From the NCBI GenBank assembly GCA_025357835.1, contig JANYLM010000024.1, positions 1 to 64,000 of the forward strand: a stretch of 64,000 nucleotides of DNA, read 5' to 3'. A model generated the notes under the pieces. It saw only the letters and a list, made by a program, of their open reading frames with translations, made no database searches and was not told the origin of the DNA. The translations under genes were made by a program, and so were the position numbers. Positions 36,744 to 46,723 of this stretch are shown here, in pieces. The stretch is from Gammaproteobacteria bacterium. Its GTDB lineage: Bacteria > Pseudomonadota > Gammaproteobacteria > Steroidobacterales > Steroidobacteraceae. Within the stretch, counting starts at the first letter, position 1, and every line of letters starts with the position of its first letter.

Positions 36744-38696
36744 TTATGCTCGCGGGGTGGCTCGGTAATTATAGGCCAAGCGGTAATAGTAGTGGCGTAC
36801 GACTTGCCCGTCGCGCGTCAACACATTGTCTACGACTGGTCCCAGGCGTTCGATGCGAGACTCGATATCTTTGCCGGTGAGGTCCCGGCGGTCCCACGCG
36901 ACCAGCAGCAGAGTGCGGCCCTCTTGAGACTCGGGCGGAGTCCACCGTTCGTACATGAGGCCCCTTCCACCAAACAAGTTCACGCTCGATGTTTCCACCG
37001 CGGATTTCGTTTGTTCGGCCCCATAAAATGCCAACTCGCTGGCGATGGCGTAACGATCCATGCCGACGATCAGCGGTTCGGCGCCGGACTCCTTGCCGGC
37101 TGCCGCTGCCGCTTCCGAGATCCGGAGGCTGAAGTCCCGCCAAGCGACCGGCATCAATTCGCTGTGCTTGCTGTAGCCTATCCCGGGAAGTCCCAATACT
37201 AGGTAGTGCAGGCCCGCGCCATAGATGAGCAGCATCGTCATCAGTGTCGGCGTCCACCCGACGCGGATCCGGGCACGCAGGCCACTCAACTTCGTTCCCG
37301 CCGCGATCATACCTGCCGCCATGAGAGGGAGCGCCGCGATCCACGGCGCACCCGTCCAGTCGAGCTTCACTTCATGACGCAGGCTGAATACCGCGAACGC
37401 CGCCAATGGAACCAGAATCGCCATCTTGATGAACAGCCATCGTCGCGGGGCGTCGCCGGTGTCTTCCGTCCCTCCGGGGCGGGCGCACACGAACGACGCC
37501 GCCACCGCCAGCACACCGGTAGGCGTGATTAGCACCAAGGCCGACGCGATCAGCTTGTGTAGTGCGAACCTGGGAGACTCCGCCAGGCGCCGCGAGGTTT
37601 GGAAGGCAAAGGAGGCCCATTCATGCTGCGCGTTCCAAAAGAGGACCGGAGAGAAGATCGCGACGGCGAGCCCCGCGGCGGCATAAGGCTCCCAGCGCCG
37701 CCACCAGCGCCTTGATTTGTGATCCACCAGCATGAAAGCCAGGGTGACCGGAATGAGTAGGCCGATGGAGTACTTCGAGATGGCCCCCAGCCCCAGTACG
37801 AGTCCCACGCCCCACCAGGCCCGGGCGTGGCCTGCGACCAGTGCGCGTTCGAGGAAGTAAAGAGAAGCTACCCAGGCGGCGGTCAAGGGCGCGTCGGGGG
37901 TCATGAGCAGACCCGACAGAAAGTAGAAGGGCAGGGCTTGAGCCAGCAGCAGGGCCGCGAGCGCGCTGGCGTCACCGAACAAGTTGCGTGTCAGGCGATA
38001 TGTAAAGATGGAGGTAATGATGCCGCAACATAGAGCGCCTATGCGGACACCGAACTGCGACTGGCCGAAAGCTGCCGTACCAAACCAATTCAGCACGGCC
38101 ACCATCGGTGGGTGGTCAAGATAGCCGATGTCGAGATGGCGGGAGTAATTCCAGTAGTACGCCTCCTCGGGAAGCAGCTCGACGGACCCGAGGTATACCA
38201 AACGAAGCGCGAAGGCATAGATGATGAGGCCGATGGCCAGTGCACGTGCCCTTGCGCCGCCACCTTCCAACGACATGGCCTGCGAATATCCCAGAGTCGT
38301 CACCACCAACCCCGCGATCATTGCCGGGAGAATGGATACCTGCGCCGGCCAGCCCCAACTCTGCGCCAGCAGGCCTAATACACCGCCGCGCAGGAATAGC
38401 GCCATGAAGCTCACCGCCAGCAAGCGGCAGTGCATCCGCCATTCCCCTGTATGGTTGCCGGCTGCGAGCGCAGGACGAATTTTCAGTAGGTAATTCAAGG
38501 CCATGGCGGCGCAAAAACTTGTGATATGGCTGGATCGCAACGTCTGTCCATTAGCGATCAAGACAAAGAAAAGTCCCGCGTCGACCAGCGGAACGAGCGC
38601 CGTGGCGATGAGGCGGCTCAGTATTTCATTGTTTTCCGGTAGAGGTGCCCACCTTTCGGAATCCTTCGTAACTGTTGGAGTACGAACTTGCATCAT
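36744..38696 (-). CDS. GT39/ArnT-like integral membrane glycosyltransferase
   Basis: ELLPEEAYYWNYSRHLDIGYLDHPPMVAVLNWFGTAAFGQSQFGVRIGA; many TM segments. Confidence 0.87.
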   Translation of the reverse strand: MMQVRTPTVTKDSERWAPLPENNEILSRLIATALVPLVDAGLFFVLIANGQTLRSSHITSFCAAMALNYLLKIRPALAAGNHTGEWRMHCRLLAVSFMALFLRGGVLGLLAQSWGWPAQVSILPAMIAGLVVTTLGYSQAMSLEGGGARARALAIGLIIYAFALRLVYLGSVELLPEEAYYWNYSRHLDIGYLDHPPMVAVLNWFGTAAFGQSQFGVRIGALCCGIITSIFTYRLTRNLFGDASALAALLLAQALPFYFLSGLLMTPDAPLTAAWVASLYFLERALVAGHARAWWGVGLVLGLGAISKYSIGLLIPVTLAFMLVDHKSRRWWRRWEPYAAAGLAVAIFSPVLFWNAQHEWASFAFQTSRRLAESPRFALHKLIASALVLITPTGVLAVAASFVCARPGGTEDTGDAPRRWLFIKMAILVPLAAFAVFSLRHEVKLDWTGAPWIAALPLMAAGMIAAGTKLSGLRARIRVGWTPTLMTMLLIYGAGLHYLVLGLPGIGYSKHSELMPVAWRDFSLRISEAAAAAGKESGAEPLIVGMDRYAIASELAFYGAEQTKSAVETSSVNLFGGRGLMYERWTPPESQEGRTLLLVAWDRRDLTGKDIESRIERLGPVVDNVLTRDGQVVRHYYYRLAYNYRATPRA

Positions 38697-38760
38697 CTAT
38701 TTGCCCGTCAGCGCCGTTTGGTGATTATATTAGCAACGATAACTTAAATAGGTGAGCTCC

Positions 38761-39189
38761 TTACAGCCAGTGCGCCAGCTTGAGGCGAAAATAAAGATAA
38801 ATGTCGAACCATCCCATCACGAATAGGGAGAGCGCATAGCCGTAGCGCCACTTGAGCTCGGGCATGTGCTCGAAGTTCATTCCGTAGATGCCCGCTATCA
38901 TGGTGGGTGCGGCGAGCAGCGCGGCATAGGCGGCAAGGCGCTTCATGGTCTCGTTTTCCTGCAGAGTGACCATAGAAAGATTCACTGAAATAGCGGTCGC
39001 AGCCGTCTCGCGTATCGAATCCGCCGTCTGATTGAGCCTCTGCAGGTGGTTACCTTTCTTCGCGAGATTACGCACTGATAGTATGTAGTTGCGTCCGGCA
39101 AAAATGGCCAGTTCGCCCACGTGGAACTCATCGCCGCCAGGGCCGCCAGGCTCCACCTTGCAGCTTTCTACCGTCTTGGTAGGCGACAC
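38761..39189 (-). pseudogene. CorA-type Mg2+/Co2+ transporter remnant with central deletion and missing N-terminus
   Basis: CKVEPGGPGGDEFHVGELAIFAGRNYILSVRN joined directly to LAKKGNHLQRLNQTADSIRETAATAISVNLSMVTLQENETMKRLAAYAALLAAPTMIAGIYGMNFEHMPELKWRYGYAL (GMN motif present). Confidence 0.8.
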
Positions 39190-39217
39190 AGCTGATGAGC
39201 ATGAGCGGATCCTACCC

Positions 39218-40606
39218 CTACGGTGTCGTGAGCGCGGTGGCGCTAGGCGCGTCAAGCGGTATGACGAACGCCACGCGCAGACCCGGGTTCTGGTTTGACA
39301 GTGATAGCGAACCGCCGTGCAGCTTGGCAACTGCTTGTACGAGACTCAGGCCGAGGCCCACCCCGGGAGTGCCGCGGCTGGCGTCGCCGCGATAAAAGCG
39401 CTCCACCACCTTACTTTTTTCCGAATCGGCGATTCCCGGGCCATTATCCGCAACCGAAACCTCGGCAGTAGCTTCGCCGCGCCTGAGCACGGCCAACTCG
39501 ATCCTACCATTGGCGGGCGCATACTTTAGGGCGTTGTCGATCAAGTTGCTCAGCGCTTGGGCGAGCAGTACCGGATCGCCGGATGCCGAGACGGCACCCT
39601 GCGCTCGAAATACCAGGTTGATATTCCTCAGCTCCGCAGCGGGTGCGTAGAATTCCACGGCATTCGCCACCAGATCGGCGATATCGAGCGCCACGAAGCC
39701 GGAGCGTCGCATGCCGGCATCTATTTCCGCTAGCCGCAGCAGGGCATCGAATATGCGGATCACCCGGTCGACGTCCGCGACGGCGCCATCGATTTCCGCG
39801 TACGTCTGTTCGGGGGGCGGCCGAATGAGCGCCAGCTCTTCGAGCCGCGAGCGCAACTCGGCCAGCGGGGTGCGCAGGTCGTGGGCGATGGAATTGGACA
39901 CATTGCGCACGCCATGCACCAACAGTTCGATCTGTTCGAGCATGCCGTTGATGGTGCGCGCCAGGGTGTTGAGCTCGTCGTCGTTCAGATGCGTCGGCAG
40001 GCGGTGCTTTAAATCGCCATGCACAATGGCTGAAACGGTCTGTTGTATGCTGTTGATCCGCGACATGAGCGCGCGGCGGGTGATCAGACCCACCAATAGA
40101 CCAGCGATGGAAAGCACCGCGATGGCCGCCGTCAAGCCGTACCAGAAACGCGATTGCAGCGGCGCAAAAATCGTATTGTACCTGCCTACCAGCAAGTTAT
40201 CGTCGCCGAGCTTCGCGACGTGCACCAGCGCCGGCTGCGCGCCGTGATTGCCTACTTCGACTTGAATCGAATAGTTGCCGGGGCTGATCGGCACGGTGGT
40301 GGGCCATTTCGACAGATTGCCGGCGAGCGGCAGCATCGAAGCATCGGTGAGCAGCAGAATCCTCTCGCCGGCGATTTGCATGCCCACACGCACGTCTATA
40401 AAGGACTTTAGGCCCACGGCTCCTTCGCGACGAAAAACATCGGTGAGACGTTGTGCATCGGCCTGCAAGATTTCCACGCGACCTTCTCGAATGGTCACCT
40501 GCCAGGCATACCACAGAGGCGCCGCGAACAGCACCAATGCAGTAATGCCCAGCGCGGTATAGCCAAGCGCCAGCGACACCGCCGAGGAGCGCATCATGCT
40601 ACTCAC
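39218..40606 (-). CDS. HAMP sensor histidine kinase
   Basis: HAMP RALMSRINSIQQTVSAIVHGDLKHRLP; H-box VSNSIAHDLRTPLAELRSRLEEL; HATPase LSNLIDNALKYAP...VADNGPGI...GLGLSLVQAVAKLHGGSL. Confidence 0.93.
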   Translation of the reverse strand: MSSMMRSSAVSLALGYTALGITALVLFAAPLWYAWQVTIREGRVEILQADAQRLTDVFRREGAVGLKSFIDVRVGMQIAGERILLLTDASMLPLAGNLSKWPTTVPISPGNYSIQVEVGNHGAQPALVHVAKLGDDNLLVGRYNTIFAPLQSRFWYGLTAAIAVLSIAGLLVGLITRRALMSRINSIQQTVSAIVHGDLKHRLPTHLNDDELNTLARTINGMLEQIELLVHGVRNVSNSIAHDLRTPLAELRSRLEELALIRPPPEQTYAEIDGAVADVDRVIRIFDALLRLAEIDAGMRRSGFVALDIADLVANAVEFYAPAAELRNINLVFRAQGAVSASGDPVLLAQALSNLIDNALKYAPANGRIELAVLRRGEATAEVSVADNGPGIADSEKSKVVERFYRGDASRGTPGVGLGLSLVQAVAKLHGGSLSLSNQNPGLRVAFVIPLDAPSATALTTP

Positions 40607-41279
40607 CGGCCGTTACCATGTAGCCGGCATTGCGCACGGTGCGCAGCAACGGGCGCTCGAACTCCGCATCGATTTTCTGCCGCAATTTACTGATATGTAC
40701 ATCGACGACATTGGTCTGTGGATCGAAGTGATAGTCCCACACATTTTCCAACAACATGGTGCGGGTGACCACCTGGCCGGCATGGCGCATCAGGTATTCG
40801 AGCAGCTTGAATTCACGCGGCTGCAGAGCGATTGGCCGTGTACCGCGGGTTACTTTGCGCGTCAAAGGATCCAAAGCTAAGTCGCCGACGATGAGCGGCG
40901 TTTCGGGGTTGATGGCCTGCGCCCGGCGATGCAATGCGTCAAGCCGCGCGAGCAGCTCGCCGAAAGCAAACGGTTTGGTCAAGTAGTCGTCGCCGCCGCT
41001 GCGCAGTCCGCGTATGCGGTCATCGACCTCTGCGAGCGCGCTCAGGATCAGAATCGGGGTGCGCTTGCCCGCCTTGCGCAGTACTTCGATGATGGCGAGA
41101 CCGTCGATGTCGCCCGGCAGCATCCGATCCATGATGATCACATCATAAGGCTCGCTGGCCGCGAGAAACATGCCGTCGCGGCCATTGCCCGCGTGATCCG
41201 CGGTGTGACCGGATTCCTGCAGTCCTTTGATAACGAATTGACTGACTCGTTGGTTGTCTTCGACCAGCAAGATCTTCAT
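40599..41279 (-). CDS. OmpR-family response regulator
   Basis: MKILLVEDNQRVSQFVIKGLQESGH...VIIMDRMLPG...DDYLTKPFAFGELLARLDAL; winged helix LQPREFKLLEYLMRHAGQVVTRTMLLENVWDYHFDPQTNVVDVHISKLRQKID. Confidence 0.96.
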   Translation of the reverse strand: MKILLVEDNQRVSQFVIKGLQESGHTADHAGNGRDGMFLAASEPYDVIIMDRMLPGDIDGLAIIEVLRKAGKRTPILILSALAEVDDRIRGLRSGGDDYLTKPFAFGELLARLDALHRRAQAINPETPLIVGDLALDPLTRKVTRGTRPIALQPREFKLLEYLMRHAGQVVTRTMLLENVWDYHFDPQTNVVDVHISKLRQKIDAEFERPLLRTVRNAGYMVTAGE

Positions 41280-41470
41280 GTCGCGCCCTCGAGCGGCGGC
41301 GCCGCCATTTCATGCCCCTCACCCTGGGCTCGCGGCTATTAAACACGAGTGGTCGGATTATTAAGATCCGTTAATAGGTTCTGGGCGGTTAAGGTTGCTG
41401 GACCTGCCGCTCGGGTGTTCAGGCGAACCGGGGTCCCGAGGCATTCCACCTAGGGTTTGTCGCTATTGAT

Positions 41471-42124
41471 TCAGCACGGCTCCCTGGGCAGGTGTGCGTC
41501 AATGAGAACCCGAACGGCGGCCAGCGCTGCGCAGATCGGTCCGCTGCCCAGCGGAAAAACCAAGCGCGTGAAATATCCGCCATCCAATAGGAGCATCAGT
41601 GCGTCACCGAGGTTGTCAGCGTCGCGCGCCCCCACGGCCGCCGCCATGGAGTGCAGTCGATTGCGCACTCTTTCTTTATATGCGCGTACCAGCCTGCTCA
41701 ATTCGTCCTCGTCATCGGTGATCTCCGCCGCCGCATTGCCCAGCGCACAGCCCCGACAGGTATTCGACTTCGCGATTTCCAATTGTGCTTCGAAGAGCGC
41801 CTCAATCTGGCGGCGGGGATTGTCGGGAAACCGAGCCACGGTGGTGTCCCACCAGGCCCAGTACTTGCGCTCCTGCTGGCGCAGATACTCGGCGACCAAT
41901 GCGTCTTTAGAGGCGAAGCTGCGGTAGAAGCTCATTTTGTTGGAGCCTGCTTCAGCGGCGATGGCGTCGACCCCAACACCGTGAATGCCATGGCGATAAA
42001 AAAGCTCGCAGGCGGTTTCGAAGATTCGGTCGCGCACGCGCGACTTGTGGCTGGGGATGGAAGCGCAGGCGCCTGAATCCTCATTGCCGCCGCATATGCC
42101 TAATTTGTCGGTGCTCATAGCCAA
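41471..42124 (-). CDS. TetR-family transcriptional regulator, divergent from RND efflux operon
   Basis: RVRDRIFETACELFYRHGIHGVGVDAIAAEAGSNKMSFYRSFASKDALVAEYLR. Confidence 0.93.
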   Translation of the reverse strand: MAMSTDKLGICGGNEDSGACASIPSHKSRVRDRIFETACELFYRHGIHGVGVDAIAAEAGSNKMSFYRSFASKDALVAEYLRQQERKYWAWWDTTVARFPDNPRRQIEALFEAQLEIAKSNTCRGCALGNAAAEITDDEDELSRLVRAYKERVRNRLHSMAAAVGARDADNLGDALMLLLDGGYFTRLVFPLGSGPICAALAAVRVLIDAHLPREPC

Positions 42125-42131
42125 TTCTCTA

Positions 42132-42184
42132 TTGACAACGATGTTACCGATCGGTAACTTGTTGGCATGTTACTTACTAGTAAC
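42132..42184 (+). promoter_or_regulatory. Putative promoter with two TetR operators
   Basis: Perfect 16-bp palindrome gttaccgatcggtaac (42143-42158) and related gttacttactagtaac (42169-42184), centres 26 bp apart; TTGACA at 42132 and taactt 17 bp downstream. Confidence 0.7.
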
Positions 42185-42248
42185 TCACGTAGACAGCATC
42201 GTCGCCTAAAAGTTTGAAGTCAAGACTTAAGATTCATCGGAGCACGCC

Positions 42249-43493
42249 ATGTATTTGCGGATATCCACCTCCATTTTAGCGCCTATTTGCCTGGCCGTAC
42301 TCGCTGCCTGCAGCCATTCGCAGGCTCAGCCAGCGGCGAATGCAACGCCGCCACCTGCGGTGACGGTTGCCGAAGTCATCGCCCGGCCCCTGCATCACTG
42401 GAATGAGCTGACAGGAGAGCTGCAGGCGGTCAACAGCGTCGAAGTGCGTCCGCGGGTGAGCGGATTTGTCGATAGCGTGGGCTTCACGGAAGGCGCCCGA
42501 GTCGGCAAAGGGCAGTTGCTGTTCCAGATCGATCCGCGCCCCTTTCAAATCGAGATCGAGCGCCTCAGCGCCGAGATCACGCGCGCACAATCGAAGCTGG
42601 ATTTTGCGACGGCGGGGCATGCCCGCGCCCAGCGGCTATTCGCGCAGAATGCGATTGCACGCGAGGAATACGAGCAACTGACCTCGGCGCAGACCGAGGC
42701 CGCCGGTGATCTAGGCTCATTGAGCGCGCAGCTGCATGCGGCGCGCTTGAATCTGGAGTACTCGCACGTGCGCTCGCCCATCGACGGTCATGTGTCGCGC
42801 GCTCTTATCACTCCGGGCAATCTTGTATCCAATACCAATCTACTGACCACCGTGGTTTCCGACGACCCGATCTACGCCTATTTCGATACCGACGAGGCGA
42901 CCTATCTACAGTTCACTCAATTGGAGCAAGGTGATCGAGCAACTGCGCACAACCGTGCCGGTTGGGGCGCCGCGTCGAGCCCTGTTTTCATGGGTTTGGT
43001 CGGCGAACAAGGATATCCGCATCACGGGCGCCTGGATTTCATCGACAATCAGGTCGACGCGCGTAGCAGCACCATTCGCGTGCGTGCGGTATTCGACAAT
43101 AAGGACGGACGCTTCACGCCGGGTTTGTTTGCGCGCATCAAGCTGGTTGCCCGCGACAGCTACGACGCCATCCTCATCGATGAACGCGCGGTCGGCAATG
43201 ACCTGGGCAAGAAATTCGTTCTGGTTCTAAAGCCCGACAGCACTCTGGAGTACCGGCCGGTCACTCTCGGCGCGCGCGTCGATGGATTGCGGGTGGTGGA
43301 AGGCGGCCTGCAATCCGCGGATACCATCGTCGTCAACGGCTTGCAGCATGTGATGGCGGGCGCCAAGGTTCAGGCCACTCGCGTGGTCATGACCGCAGGC
43401 GGCTCTGGGCTGGCACAGGTGACCGCGCCATCGGGCAAGACGTTGCTGGTGCGCACTGAAGCCACCAGGGACGGCGCTGTCGGACATCCCTAA
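42249..43493 (+). CDS. RND efflux periplasmic adaptor (MexE-like)
   Basis: Lipobox LAACS; VRPRVSGFVDSVGFTEGARVGKGQLLFQIDPRPFQIEIERL...SHVRSPIDGHVSRALITPGNLV. Confidence 0.94.
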   Translation: MYLRISTSILAPICLAVLAACSHSQAQPAANATPPPAVTVAEVIARPLHHWNELTGELQAVNSVEVRPRVSGFVDSVGFTEGARVGKGQLLFQIDPRPFQIEIERLSAEITRAQSKLDFATAGHARAQRLFAQNAIAREEYEQLTSAQTEAAGDLGSLSAQLHAARLNLEYSHVRSPIDGHVSRALITPGNLVSNTNLLTTVVSDDPIYAYFDTDEATYLQFTQLEQGDRATAHNRAGWGAASSPVFMGLVGEQGYPHHGRLDFIDNQVDARSSTIRVRAVFDNKDGRFTPGLFARIKLVARDSYDAILIDERAVGNDLGKKFVLVLKPDSTLEYRPVTLGARVDGLRVVEGGLQSADTIVVNGLQHVMAGAKVQATRVVMTAGGSGLAQVTAPSGKTLLVRTEATRDGAVGHP

Positions 43494-43540
43494 TGAATCA
43501 CGGCCTCGCTTCAAAAGATTATTAACCAGCTGAAATTTTA

Positions 43541-46500
43541 ATGAATATATCCTCGTATTTTATCCAGCGCCCGATTTTCGCCGCCATGCTGTCGGCATTG
43601 ATTCTGCTTGCAGGACTCATCGCTCTGCCCGGCCTTCCCATCAGCGAATACCCCCAGGTAGTGCCGCCCACTATCGTGGTGCGCGCCACTTATCCCGGCG
43701 CCAACCCGACCGTGATCGCCGATACCGTGGCCTCGCCTTTGGAGCAGGCGATCAACGGCGTCGAGGACATGCTGTACCAATACTCGCAGGCCACCAGCGA
43801 CGGGGTGATGACATTGACCGTCACCTTCAAGCTCGGCACCGACGTCGACAAGGCGCAGGTGCAGGTGCAAAACCGCGTCAGCCAGGCGTTACCGAAGCTA
43901 CCGCAGGAGGTGCAAAGGCTGGGTGTGGTGACCAACAAGTCATCCCCAGACATCACCATGGCGGTGTTCGTTTATTCGCCGAACAATCGCTACGACCAAA
44001 CCTATCTCGCCAATTTCGTCGCGCTGCGCATCAAAGATGAGCTGGCGAGGCTCGATGGGGTGGGCGATGTGCAGCGCTTCGGCGGTGGCGACTACTCGAT
44101 GCGGGTCTGGTTGGACCCGGAAAAAGTCGCGGCGCGAGGACTTACCACCGGCGATGTGGTGAGCGCCATTCGCGAACAGAACGTGCAAGTGGCGGCCGGG
44201 CAGGTCGGGGCGCCGCCGTCGGCGAACGGCGCCAATTTCCAGCTCGCGATCAATACCAAGGGGCGCCTGAGCGACGAGGCGGACTTCGAGAACATCATCG
44301 TCAAAACCGGCGCGGCCGGACAGATGGTGCGCCTGCGCGACGTCGCCAGAGTCGAGCTCGGTTCGGACAACTATGCCTTGCGGGCCATGCTGGACAATCG
44401 CACCGCGGTGGCGATTCCGATATTCCAGCGGCCCGGCAGCAATGCCATCGCCGTGTCGGACGCCGTGCGCGCTAAGATGGCCGAGCTGAAAAAAGGTTTT
44501 CCGGAAGGCATCGACTACAATGTGGCCTACGATCCCACCGTGTTCGTGCGCGGCTCGATCCGCGCGGTGGTGCACACCCTGCTCGAGGCCATCGTGCTGG
44601 TGGTGATCGTGGTCATCGTGTTTCTGCAGACCTGGCGCGCCTCGATCATTCCCTTGATCGCGGTGCCGGTCTCATTGGTTGGTACCTTCGGAGTCATGCA
44701 TTTATTGGGCTTCGGACTGAACGCGCTGTCCTTGTTCGGCCTGGTGTTGGCCATCGGCATCGTCGTCGACGATGCCATCGTCGTCGTGGAAAATGTCGAG
44801 CGCAACATCCACAACGGCCTCTCACCCATCGATGCCACCCGCCAGGCCATGAAAGAGGTCACGGGACCCATCGTCGCGACCGCGCTGGTGCTGTGTGCGG
44901 TTTTCGTGCCGACCGCGTTCATTAGCGGCCTGTCCGGGCAGTTCTACAAACAATTCGCGTTGACTATCGCGATCAGCACTATTATTTCGGCATTTAATTC
45001 GCTCACCCTGTCGCCGGCGCTCTCGGCGGTGCTGCTCAGGCCACACGGCGCCGCGCCGGATCGGGTCACTCGCATTCTCAACTTCGGGCTGGGTTGGTTT
45101 TTCGCGCCGTTCAATAGGTTCTTTGCCCGCTGCAGCGCCCGCTATGTGGGGGCCGTGGCGCGGGTGCTGCGGTCCAGTGCGATCGCGTTGTTCGTCTACG
45201 GCGGTCTCATTCTTCTGACTTGGTTCGGTTTCGCGCATACGCCTACAGGCTTCGTGCCGCCGCAAGACAAGCAGTACTTGGTCGCCTATGCGCAGCTTCC
45301 CGATGCCGCGACTCTCGATCGTACGGAAACCGTGATCAAGCGCATGAGCACCATAGCGCTCGCCACCCCGGGTGTGGAGGCAGTCCCGGCCTTTCCCGGA
45401 TTGTCCATCAATGGCTTTACCAATGCGACGAATGCAGGAATTGCCTTCACTCCGCTGAAGCCCTTCGAGGAGCGCCGCGATCCGTCGCGGTCGGCCGGCG
45501 CGATAGCCGCCGCGCTCGGCGCCAAGTACGGCCAGATCCAGGATGCCTACATCGCGGTATTTCCGCCGCCGCCGGTTCAAGGGCTGGGCACGATCGGCGG
45601 TTTCAAGATGGAAATCGAGGACCGCGGCAATTTGGGTCCGGAAGAGCTGTACCGTCAAACCCAGAACCTGCTTGCGAAGGCGCGGCAGCGGCCGGAGCTT
45701 ACGGGGCTGTTCTCCGGTTACCAAGTCAATGTTCCGCAGCTTCAAGTCGACGTGGATCGTGAAAAGCTCAAGGCCGCCGGCGTCAATCTGCAGGATCTGT
45801 ACGAGACCATGCAGGTGTACTTAGGTGCCCTGTACGTCAATGACTTCAATCGCTTCGGCCGTACCTACCAGGTTAATGCGCAGGCGGAGTCCGGCTTTCG
45901 CTTGAGCGGCGAGGATATCGGCCGCCTCAAGACCCGCAATCAGCGCGGCGACATGATACCCATCAATAGCTTCATCACGGTGCGCGAGGCTTCGGGCGCC
46001 GACCGAGTCATGCACTATAACGGCTACGCGGCTGCGGACGTCAATGGCGGGCCGGCGCCCGGCTACAGCACCGGGCAGGCACAGCAGGCCATCGAGGAGG
46101 TGGCGCGCCAGGTATTGCCGAACGGCATGCGCTTCGAGTGGACGGAGCTGACTTACCAGCAGATCCTCGCCGGCGACACCGCGGCCTATGTGTTTCCGTT
46201 GGTGATATTGCTGGTGTTCATCGTTCTCGCTGCCTTGTACGAGAGCGTAAGTCTGCCGCTGGTGGTGATTCTGATCGTACCCATGTGCCTGCTGAGCGCG
46301 ATTCTCGGTGTGCAGGTCACCGGCGGCGACAACAATGTATTCACCCAGATCGGCCTCATCGTGCTGGTGGGTCTGGCCTGCAAGAACGCCATTCTCATCG
46401 TGGAGTTCGCGCGCGATCGTGAAGCCCAGGGCGAGAGTATCTGGCAGGCGGTGCTCGATGCCTGCCGGCTGCGGTTGCGGCCGATTCTGATGACCTCTCT

Positions 46501-46723
46501 GGCCTTCATCATGGGCGTCGTGCCGCTGGTGACTTCTCATGGCGCAGGCGCCGAGATGCGCCGCGCCATGGGCGTGGCGGTATTCTCCGGCATGCTGGGT
46601 GTGACCTTCTTCGGCCTATTGCTCACTCCGGTGTTCTACCTCGTGATCCGCAAATTGGTGGCGATGCGGCGACGCTCCGCCGAGCCCAGTGCATTGATAC
46701 AGACCGGCGAATCACCGCTATGA
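43541..46723 (+). CDS. RND efflux permease (HAE1 family, MexF-like)
   Basis: 1060 aa; MNISSYFIQRPIFAAMLSALILLAGLIALPGLPISEYPQVVPPTIVVRATYPGA; GIVVDDAIVVVENVER; QIGLIVLVGLACKNAILIVEFARD. Confidence 0.97.
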   Translation: MNISSYFIQRPIFAAMLSALILLAGLIALPGLPISEYPQVVPPTIVVRATYPGANPTVIADTVASPLEQAINGVEDMLYQYSQATSDGVMTLTVTFKLGTDVDKAQVQVQNRVSQALPKLPQEVQRLGVVTNKSSPDITMAVFVYSPNNRYDQTYLANFVALRIKDELARLDGVGDVQRFGGGDYSMRVWLDPEKVAARGLTTGDVVSAIREQNVQVAAGQVGAPPSANGANFQLAINTKGRLSDEADFENIIVKTGAAGQMVRLRDVARVELGSDNYALRAMLDNRTAVAIPIFQRPGSNAIAVSDAVRAKMAELKKGFPEGIDYNVAYDPTVFVRGSIRAVVHTLLEAIVLVVIVVIVFLQTWRASIIPLIAVPVSLVGTFGVMHLLGFGLNALSLFGLVLAIGIVVDDAIVVVENVERNIHNGLSPIDATRQAMKEVTGPIVATALVLCAVFVPTAFISGLSGQFYKQFALTIAISTIISAFNSLTLSPALSAVLLRPHGAAPDRVTRILNFGLGWFFAPFNRFFARCSARYVGAVARVLRSSAIALFVYGGLILLTWFGFAHTPTGFVPPQDKQYLVAYAQLPDAATLDRTETVIKRMSTIALATPGVEAVPAFPGLSINGFTNATNAGIAFTPLKPFEERRDPSRSAGAIAAALGAKYGQIQDAYIAVFPPPPVQGLGTIGGFKMEIEDRGNLGPEELYRQTQNLLAKARQRPELTGLFSGYQVNVPQLQVDVDREKLKAAGVNLQDLYETMQVYLGALYVNDFNRFGRTYQVNAQAESGFRLSGEDIGRLKTRNQRGDMIPINSFITVREASGADRVMHYNGYAAADVNGGPAPGYSTGQAQQAIEEVARQVLPNGMRFEWTELTYQQILAGDTAAYVFPLVILLVFIVLAALYESVSLPLVVILIVPMCLLSAILGVQVTGGDNNVFTQIGLIVLVGLACKNAILIVEFARDREAQGESIWQAVLDACRLRLRPILMTSLAFIMGVVPLVTSHGAGAEMRRAMGVAVFSGMLGVTFFGLLLTPVFYLVIRKLVAMRRRSAEPSALIQTGESPL

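Noticed and set aside
44822-45745. 307-aa minus-strand ORF inside the RND permease
   Set aside because: Arg/Gly/His-rich shadow of a conserved RND coding region.
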